The translations under genes and the position numbers were made by a program. From CAYYNP01 sp964472545 (lineage in GTDB: Bacteria > Planctomycetota > Planctomycetia > Pirellulales > Thermoguttaceae), in contig CAYYNP010000308.1 in assembly GCA_964472545.1 (NCBI GenBank), forward strand, positions 1-11,603: DNA of 11,603 nucleotides. Reading direction: 5' to 3'. Numbering within the stretch: position 1 is the stretch's first letter; every line of letters starts with the position of its first letter. This document shows positions 6,503 to 11,603 of this stretch, piece after piece. The notes under the pieces were generated by a model. It saw only the letters and a program-made list of their open reading frames with translations. It had not been told where the DNA came from and searched no databases.

Positions 6503-7834
6503 TCATCCGCGTTTGATCCACACCACTCCGTCGGCGACCGCGGTGACGGCTCCGTCGATCGAGGCATGAACCGGTGCCCCCAAGGCCGGCTTGCCGTCGG
6601 CCACCGGCACGCGTCCCACGGTTTGGCCGACGCTCACGTGATCGCCCGCCGATACAGTCGGTTCGCAGGGTGCGCCGATGTGCTGCTTCAGCGGGATGCC
6701 GACCTTGTCTACCGCGAGCAGTTCCTCGACCAGCGGGCCGACGTTGTGGAATCCGTGCAGGCCCAGCTTGGCCATCAGGCGCTTCATCGGCGCCTTGCGG
6801 TTCTCCATGTGCAACTCCGGCCGGCGGGGAGAGAACGGCGGATTGTCCCAACGTTTCTTCTCGGCCGCCAATCGCCGCTTGTTCTGGGTACAGACGTTCT
6901 TCGGGTCGAGGTCCTCCGGGCAGGAATAGAGGCTGCACAGATTGCACTCGCAGCAGAAGGCCGTGCCGATGACGTTCGATTCGCCGACCAGATTGAACTC
7001 CAGGCTCCGCATGGCCAGGTGCGGCTCGATCGGATGGCCCAGCAGCCAGCGGGGGCAGAGTTCCGTGCAGAAGCTGCACTGATCGCACGCGCTGCGGCCG
7101 ATCCGTACGATTTGCCGCCAATCTTGCCGCCGGCGCCGCACGACCACGTGATCGCCGGGCAGCACGATCACGCCGCCGCTGGTCTTGTCGACCAGCGCGT
7201 CGTGGTTGTCTTCGAGGTTGCCCATCATCACGCCGCCGACGATGTAGTGCGGGTCGTCGATCGTGGCTCCGCCGGCCGCCGCCACACACTCTCGCAACGT
7301 GACGCCGACCGGCACGCGCAGCGTCACCGGCCGCTCGACCGCCCCGGCCACCGAGAAGTATTTTTCGGTTACCGGCCGTTCGCCCGCGGCAGCCACGTTC
7401 ACGGCCGTCTCGACGTTCATCACCACCGCGCCGACGTTCAGCGGGATTCCGCCGGGCGGGATCACGCGGCCGAGGACGTCGTAGACCAGGATGAACTCGT
7501 CGCCGGCCGGGTAGGCGTCGCGCAGCGCGGCGATTTCGACGTTGCCGGGCAGCTTCGGCCGCAGCAGGTCGATCACCTCGCCGTACTTTTCCTTGATCCC
7601 CACCACGCCCCGTTCGGCCCCCACCAGACCGATCGCGGCCACCGTGCCGGCGATGACCTCTTCGGCGTAGCGCCGCAGCACTTCCTTGTCTTTGTGCAGC
7701 AGCGGCTCGCACTCGGCGGCGTTGATCAGCACGGTGTCGGCCCGGGCGGCCAGTTTCACGTGCGTGGGAAAGCCGGCCCCGCCGGCACCCACCACGCCCG
7801 CCTGGGCTACGTCTTCGACGGTGATGTTGGACAT
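6503..7834 (-). CDS. pduS: PduS/RnfC-type flavo-iron-sulfur electron-transfer protein
   Basis: A 443-residue protein close in length and layout to PduS of Salmonella (about 450), the cobalamin reductase of propanediol-utilising microcompartments, and related to RnfC. Domains in order: N-terminal Complex I 51-kDa-like flavin/nucleotide domain with GAGGAGFPTHVK (16-27) and NAAECEP (38-44); an SLBB-like section near 160-220 (GVTLRECVAAAGGATIDDP in part); two 4Fe-4S sites, C250-C253-C256-C260-Pro and C294-C297-C300-C305-Pro; the KRLMAKLGL segment; and a C-terminal biotinyl/lipoyl-like domain (PLKQHIGAPC, then ALGAPVHASIDGAV). All ligand cysteines are present. The protein should move electrons from a reduced nucleotide or quinone pool through FMN and iron-sulfur centres to an acceptor such as a cobalamin. 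A perfect TATAAT precedes it. No microcompartment gene lies nearby, so the acceptor is uncertain; RnfC-like redox adaptor is the alternative name. Confidence 0.88.
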   Translation of the reverse strand: MSNITVEDVAQAGVVGAGGAGFPTHVKLAARADTVLINAAECEPLLHKDKEVLRRYAEEVIAGTVAAIGLVGAERGVVGIKEKYGEVIDLLRPKLPGNVEIAALRDAYPAGDEFILVYDVLGRVIPPGGIPLNVGAVVMNVETAVNVAAAGERPVTEKYFSVAGAVERPVTLRVPVGVTLRECVAAAGGATIDDPHYIVGGVMMGNLEDNHDALVDKTSGGVIVLPGDHVVVRRRRQDWRQIVRIGRSACDQCSFCTELCPRWLLGHPIEPHLAMRSLEFNLVGESNVIGTAFCCECNLCSLYSCPEDLDPKNVCTQNKRRLAAEKKRWDNPPFSPRRPELHMENRKAPMKRLMAKLGLHGFHNVGPLVEELLAVDKVGIPLKQHIGAPCEPTVSAGDHVSVGQTVGRVPVADGKPALGAPVHASIDGAVTAVADGVVWIKRG

Positions 7835-7876
7835 CGCAGTATCGTAAAAGGGTCCCTAAGTCGCGCGAATTTTCCA

Positions 7877-7882
7877 ATTATA
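7877..7882 (-). promoter_or_regulatory. Candidate -10 box for the pduS-like gene
   Basis: Read on the - strand, 7882-7877 is a perfect TATAAT, 42 bases upstream of the ATG at 7834, inside a short AT-rich stretch (7868-7889) in GC-rich surroundings. No convincing -35 lies 16-18 bases further upstream, so it may depend on an activator or on extended -10 contacts. The divergent gene at 8008 has no equally clear promoter; TTGACG at 7936-7941 is a possible -35 without a good -10. Confidence 0.45.
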
Positions 7883-8007
7883 GCACTTTCGGCGATGCGC
7901 CGGAGGACGGGGCCCCAGGCAGCCGCTGCCGGTGCTTGACGGACGGGCTGCGAGTGTGGGAGGATGTCGCGCGACGGTCCATTCCGTGGGAAAAAAGGGA
8001 GAAAGCG

Positions 8008-10146
8008 ATGAGAGGCAGTTTCCGGCTTATGCGAAGTGTGGTTCTGGCGGCCGCTCGGCCGTTGGTGCCGCTATGGTGCGTTGTCGCGTGCGTCACGGGA
8101 ACGTTGGCCGTGGAGCCTCCGCCACCGACCCCGCCCACTCCGCCGGCCACGCCGCCAGCCGCCGAGAGGCCAATCCGAGTGATGAACACGGCCGACCATC
8201 GGGTGGAACTCGATCTGAGCCGTCAGGTGCTTCGGCTGGAGGTTCCGGAGGAACGGGGATATCACGGCGAGAACGTGCGGGTGGGAGATCAAGCGGCACC
8301 GCGGGGCCGCGACGTGAAGCTCTACCGCCGCCCGAGCGCCGTGAAAACACTGGCCCGTGGCCAGGTCTTGCAGGTCACTGCCATCCAGGACAAGTGGGCC
8401 GGCGTGGTGCTGCGCAGCGGAGGCGAAATCACCACCGGCTGGGTCGACAAACAGGACCTCGAAACGACCGCTCGGGAGGCACGCATCCACTCGACGCTGG
8501 CCGCCGTTTCGCCGGGGGGGTTCATCTCGGCTTCGATCTTGGCGCAGAAGGCAAAGCAGTTCGACGACGGGCTCTATGCGGCGATCGATCTGGCGGCCCA
8601 GCAGGGCCTCGGCGAGTTCCCCGGCAAGGCCGATCTGTTGGCCGGTGTCGCCCAACGGTTAGCCGAGGGAGATGCGGCCGAGGTGGCGGAAGCGGCCGGC
8701 GTGGTGCTCGGCGCCGCTCAACTCGGTGCCGCTCAACTCGGCGGGGCCAACGTGACGATCCCGGAGGCCTTCCAACCGGCGGTCCGCCAAAGGGTCGATC
8801 GCTTCCTGGCCGACGCGCTGCGCTCGAAGCCGATCGGATTCTACACCTGGTCCGACGAACTGGGGGCCACATTCCGGCAGGACCGTCTGCTGCAAACGAA
8901 GCTCAAGGACCCGGCCGGCCTCGAGTCGTTGGCGCGGATCATCCACGGCGACAAGGACCTGCGCGTTGGCTACGAACAGTATCTCGAGTTGGTCGGCAAG
9001 CTGACCAATCCGCTGGTCGATCCGGAGTCGCCCGACGTGCGGCGCGATCCGGACTTGCGGCAGTCGCTCTCTGCGCTCGACGCAGGACAACTCGCGATTC
9101 CACGCGACGGATTGTGTTTCTTCCCGCCCTCGCAGACTCACGAAACCCGGCTGGTGATGCGGCTCTTTCGCAACAGCCCTCCGCCGCCCGGTTTCAGCGT
9201 GGTCGACGAGATGATCCGGCTAATCCGTTCGGGCGAGCTGGAATTGAAGCCGACCGATGAATCCGGCTGGTACGATCATCAGACCTGGGCGCTCGAACCA
9301 TTGGTGATTCCCGAGAAGATGCCCGAGGCCGAGCGGCTGCAGTTCGACGCAAGCTACTCGAAACAACTCCTGGCCCTATTCAAGGGCATCTTGGCGCTGA
9401 CGCGAGAAACCCACATCAAGCAGGCCGAGATCCCGGTGCCGCCGATGGCCGCGCCGCCGGGATTCGGGCCGGAGCCGGAGCCGAAGATCGAGATCCGCGT
9501 TGCTCCCGAGTTGACGGCCGAACCGCTGGCAACGCACTACTTGCGCCGGGCGGTGGCCTATCGCTTCGTGCGCACGGTGCTGGAGGCGAACTTCGGCCGC
9601 GAGGGCCTGGCGACGATGCATCGGCAGACGGCGGCCGGCCCGGTCGAAACGGACCTGGCGACGGAACTCGACTCGATGGAGGCGCTGTTTCACGGTGCGT
9701 ATCGGGCCGTGTGCCGGCAGCTCGGTCTGGCGCCATCCTCGCCTCATGCAGAGCCGACAACGGAAGCAAAGGCCGGCGCCGAGTGGTTTCAGACGTGGGC
9801 CGCCGCGATGGAAGACGACCCCGACGTCGGCCAAGACGTGCGGATGATGGTCCCCATCTTCTACGACATCGTGCAGAAGAAGACCAAGGTCTGGGTGATG
9901 CTCGGCTGGTCTTCGCGGCGAGTGGAAGTCTCGTTCGCCCAGCGTCCGACGGTCGAGGTCTTCGATCGGGCCGGCACTCGCGTGCCGCCCGATCGTCTGG
10001 AAATGCACTACCATTCCCGTTGGCACACGCTGGCCTATCCCGTCACGGCCGAGGTCTACGTCGACGAAATTCTCAACCGCGAACAGTTCCGCCAACACTG
10101 CGATCGTCATCAAACTCGATCGGCAATTCTGGCGAATCTGCGATGA
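8008..10146 (+). CDS. Exported protein with proline-rich linker and SH3-like domain, function unknown
   Basis: A 712-residue protein. I place the start at ATG 8008, which has AAGGGAG ending at 8001 and is followed directly by a signal-like sequence; an upstream in-frame start at 7936 would put 24 polar residues before the signal. The signal is MRGSFRLMR followed by a hydrophobic run to TLA (residue about 33). VVAC inside it could also be read as a lipobox, so lipoprotein status is open. A proline-rich linker (PPPPTPPTPPATPP) follows. Residues about 87-155 look like a bacterial SH3 domain: KLYRRPSAVKTLARGQVLQV, then a GGEITTGWVD ending with Trp145. The remaining 550 residues are mainly helical with a Pro/Glu-rich break near GFGPEPEPKIEI and a C-terminal beta-rich part (KVWVMLGWSSRRVEVSFAQ). 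I recognise no catalytic motif. It is probably periplasmic, and the gene appears monocistronic. Confidence 0.85.
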   Translation: MRGSFRLMRSVVLAAARPLVPLWCVVACVTGTLAVEPPPPTPPTPPATPPAAERPIRVMNTADHRVELDLSRQVLRLEVPEERGYHGENVRVGDQAAPRGRDVKLYRRPSAVKTLARGQVLQVTAIQDKWAGVVLRSGGEITTGWVDKQDLETTAREARIHSTLAAVSPGGFISASILAQKAKQFDDGLYAAIDLAAQQGLGEFPGKADLLAGVAQRLAEGDAAEVAEAAGVVLGAAQLGAAQLGGANVTIPEAFQPAVRQRVDRFLADALRSKPIGFYTWSDELGATFRQDRLLQTKLKDPAGLESLARIIHGDKDLRVGYEQYLELVGKLTNPLVDPESPDVRRDPDLRQSLSALDAGQLAIPRDGLCFFPPSQTHETRLVMRLFRNSPPPPGFSVVDEMIRLIRSGELELKPTDESGWYDHQTWALEPLVIPEKMPEAERLQFDASYSKQLLALFKGILALTRETHIKQAEIPVPPMAAPPGFGPEPEPKIEIRVAPELTAEPLATHYLRRAVAYRFVRTVLEANFGREGLATMHRQTAAGPVETDLATELDSMEALFHGAYRAVCRQLGLAPSSPHAEPTTEAKAGAEWFQTWAAAMEDDPDVGQDVRMMVPIFYDIVQKKTKVWVMLGWSSRRVEVSFAQRPTVEVFDRAGTRVPPDRLEMHYHSRWHTLAYPVTAEVYVDEILNREQFRQHCDRHQTRSAILANLR
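8713..8742 (+). repeat. 15-bp tandem duplication within the SH3-like protein gene
   Basis: Two adjacent 15-base units, 8713-8727 and 8728-8742, share gccgctcaactcgg and differ at the last base. They encode the doubled AAQLG in the protein. The frame is preserved, and it looks like a simple slippage event. Confidence 0.8.
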
Positions 10147-10168
10147 GCAGCCGGGATGGATGGGCTGC
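10147..10168 (+). other. Stop-proximal 6-bp inverted repeat
   Basis: GCAGCC (10147-10152) and GGCTGC (10163-10168) form a perfect 6-bp stem with a ten-base loop, starting at the first base after the TGA of the preceding gene. Without a T-run it may act as a 3' stabiliser or as the first part of the termination region ahead of the hairpin at 10183. Confidence 0.45.
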
Positions 10169-10182
10169 ACCCGCCGCACGTG

Positions 10183-10206
10183 AGCCCCCTCTTAAGGGCT
10201 GTTTTT
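10183..10206 (+). terminator. Candidate rho-independent terminator
   Basis: AGCCC (10183-10187) pairs with GGGCT (10196-10200), and the stem is followed by G and then five Ts (10202-10206). The stem is short and the loop is eight bases, so the efficiency is uncertain, but its position 37 bases after the stop of the SH3-like protein gene and before a new promoter fits a terminator. Confidence 0.55.
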
Positions 10207-10227
10207 ACAAGATTTTTCGACAAAAGC

Positions 10228-10257
10228 TTGACAATCGGTGTTTCCTCTACTTAAACT
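10228..10257 (+). promoter_or_regulatory. Candidate sigma-70 promoter for the LEPR-XLL protein gene
   Basis: A perfect TTGACA at 10228-10233 is followed after 18 bases by TAAACT (10252-10257), which matches TATAAT at four of six positions including the first two and the last. Transcription would begin near 10264, about 67 bases before the ATG at 10331. The surrounding 10201-10290 is markedly AT-rich compared with the rest of the window. An imperfect dyad, TTTT (10214-10217)/AAAA (10222-10225) flanked by AAG and CTT, overlaps the left edge of the -35. Confidence 0.55.
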
Positions 10258-10330
10258 CACATCTTACTGAGTTAATATAGACACTTGCTGGACCGATATG
10301 TCCGTATCACCGTTCTCAGAGGAGCCGGAG

Positions 10331-11603
10331 ATGAAAATGCTGTGCGCAGTCCGTTGCGATTCCCGCCGATCGTCTGGTAAGCCAATCCACCCATCCGGGG
10401 GGAGGCGCGCCCTGTGGTCACGGCGACAGCTCCGCCTCGAAGCCCTGGAAGACCGCTGCCTGTTGTCGATCAACCCGGTGATCCCTCCGGCGATGCTGGC
10501 CGAGGTGTCGGTGGCCGATGAGCCGGAAGCAACGGCGATTGTCGTCGGCGATCACAACTTGGCGCCGGACACGCCGGACCAAACCATCGAGGTGTTCGTC
10601 TCTGGCGGCGACGCTCTACAAGGAGTGAATCTCTACGTGCAGGTAGGCGACGGTGGCCCGGAAGTTGGCGGCACGGACGGGCCGGCAATCACTGCGGTAG
10701 ATATCCTCACGGGCGCGATTTTCCAGCCGAACAACGTTGGCGTGACGGACGCGGACGGGCCGGGCAACCCCGATTTGTTTCCCCAATGGGAAGGCGCGGT
10801 TACCGTCACCGCTGCCGGCACGGTAGCGGCCGACGGCTTGCTGGCAACGATAACCATCGACACGACCGGATTCCTCGTGGCCGACCCGGAGGACCCGCCG
10901 GTCTTTGATCTCAAACTCGACGGCACCATCGGTGGCGACTCGGACTTCGCCGGGACGCCGATCGACATCGAAAACGGAACGATCACGCTTCTCGGGAACC
11001 GGCCGCCCGAGCTTGATCCGATCGGTTCCCAGAGTACGGATGAGGGCCAGCCCCTTTCGTTCACGGCCACGGCCAGCGATCCGGACGGTGACACCGTGAC
11101 CTTTAGCGCCACGGGCCTCCCGGATGGTGCGACGTTCGTCGGCGGCGTGTTCAACTGGACGCCTACCGAAATCCAGGGCCCCGATACCTACGCCGTGACG
11201 GTCACGGCAACCGACGACGGGTCGCCGAACATGACCGATTCGGAAGTCGTAACGATCACGGTTGACGAGGTGAACGTGGCTCCGGCGCTCGACGCGATCG
11301 GGCCGCAGTCGGTGAACGAGGAGGCAACGCTTTCGTTCACGGCGACGGCCACCGACGTGGACCTTCCGGCCAACACGCTGACGTTCAGCTTGGACGGCGC
11401 GGCGACCGGGTTGGGTATGTCGATCACTCCCGGCGGCGACTTCTCGTGGACTCCGACCGAGGCCCAAGGCCCGGGTACCTACAGTGCGACGATTACGGTC
11501 AGCGACGGTGCGGCGAGTGTGTCGGAAACGATCGCGATCACGGTCGACGAGGTGAACGTGGCTCCCGTGCTCGATCCGATCGGGCCGCAGTCGGTGGACG
11601 AAG
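10331..11603 (+). CDS. LEPR-XLL surface protein with Ig-like repeats, 3' end outside the window
   Basis: The frame is open from ATG 10331 to the window edge, giving 424 residues without a stop. AGAGGAG (10318-10324) lies six bases before the start. LRLEALEDRCLLS at residues 34-46 is the LEPR-XLL leader motif typical of large planctomycete surface proteins. The leader is basic and has no obvious hydrophobic core, so a standard Sec signal is not apparent. Residues about 60-220 form a beta-rich domain (TIEVFVSGGDALQGVNLYVQ in part) that loosely resembles a cohesin-like fold; this is a weak guess. From residue 223, repeats of the putative-Ig (He_PIG) or cadherin-like type begin with NxxPxLDxIGxQSxxE, contain LSFTATAxD and (N/S)WTPTExQGPxTY, and end in ITVDEVNVAP. 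The repeats span 223-314, 315-408 and 409 onward. The full protein is probably much longer. Its role is likely adhesion or envelope structure. Confidence 0.9.
   Translation, partial: MKMLCAVRCDSRRSSGKPIHPSGGRRALWSRRQLRLEALEDRCLLSINPVIPPAMLAEVSVADEPEATAIVVGDHNLAPDTPDQTIEVFVSGGDALQGVNLYVQVGDGGPEVGGTDGPAITAVDILTGAIFQPNNVGVTDADGPGNPDLFPQWEGAVTVTAAGTVAADGLLATITIDTTGFLVADPEDPPVFDLKLDGTIGGDSDFAGTPIDIENGTITLLGNRPPELDPIGSQSTDEGQPLSFTATASDPDGDTVTFSATGLPDGATFVGGVFNWTPTEIQGPDTYAVTVTATDDGSPNMTDSEVVTITVDEVNVAPALDAIGPQSVNEEATLSFTATATDVDLPANTLTFSLDGAATGLGMSITPGGDFSWTPTEAQGPGTYSATITVSDGAASVSETIAITVDEVNVAPVLDPIGPQSVDE
10997..11603 (+). repeat. Tandem Ig-like domain repeats, 276-282 bp period
   Basis: Repeat units start at 10997, 11273 and 11555, so the periods are 276 and 282 bases. 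Units two and three are highly similar at their beginnings: 11261-11321 and 11543-11603 differ at only seven of 61 positions, while unit one is more diverged. The array continues past the window edge. The pattern fits stepwise domain duplication or gene conversion within the array. Confidence 0.85.

Noticed and set aside
6503..7834. Microcompartment locus
   Set aside because: Only the PduS-type gene is present. No shell protein, dehydratase or aldehyde dehydrogenase is found in the window.
6024..7877. 617-residue - strand open frame overlapping the PduS-type gene in another frame
   Set aside because: Arg/Gly-rich composition and no recognisable motif; the other frame carries the iron-sulfur and flavin motifs.
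6566..7939. 457-residue + strand open frame opposite the PduS-type gene
   Set aside because: Its translation is His/Arg/Asp/Val-rich without domain character, and it lies wholly against a gene with conserved motifs. High-GC codon usage explains the missing stops.
7936..8007. Upstream start for the SH3-like protein
   Set aside because: It would place 24 polar residues before the signal sequence, while ATG 8008 has a well-placed purine-rich site.

Overview
The window looks like the chromosome of a planctomycete, probably of the Pirellulales type. The evidence is high GC, sparse Shine-Dalgarno use mixed with a few strong sites, a Pro/Ser/Thr-rich lipoprotein, a shortened SecA-type ATPase, and at the right edge a surface protein with the LEPR-XLL leader (LRLEALEDRCLLS) followed by Ig-like repeats. 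No tRNA, rRNA, CRISPR array, transposase or integrase was seen.

Left block, all on + (248-5817): a low-complexity lipoprotein; a SecA-family ATPase of 667 residues that lacks the wing, two-helix-finger and C-terminal regions of housekeeping SecA; and two GT4-type glycosyltransferases joined by a 4-bp GTGA overlap. The first glycosyltransferase starts 47 nt after secA, so secA-GT-GT reads as one operon, probably from a promoter with a perfect TATAAT at 1329. A secretion ATPase next to glycosyltransferases and a Ser/Thr-rich exported protein recalls, in logic only, the accessory Sec glycoprotein-export loci of Firmicutes. That link is a hypothesis.

Middle block on - (7834 to 5960): a PduS/RnfC-type flavo-iron-sulfur electron-transfer protein with two 4Fe-4S motifs and a C-terminal lipoyl-like domain, followed after 48 nt by a small two-helix membrane protein with two CxxC motifs. 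A perfect TATAAT lies 42 nt upstream of pduS. No microcompartment shell gene or other pdu gene is in the window.

Right block on +: divergent from pduS is a 712-residue exported protein with a proline-rich linker and an SH3-like domain, otherwise unrecognised. It ends in two hairpins, one with a T-run. An AT-rich intergenic stretch with a consensus TTGACA box then leads into the LEPR-XLL repeat protein, which runs off the right edge of the window.

The first 247 bases hold no credible gene: a G-rich repeat with a strong G-quadruplex motif, and a hairpin just before the lipoprotein ribosome binding site.
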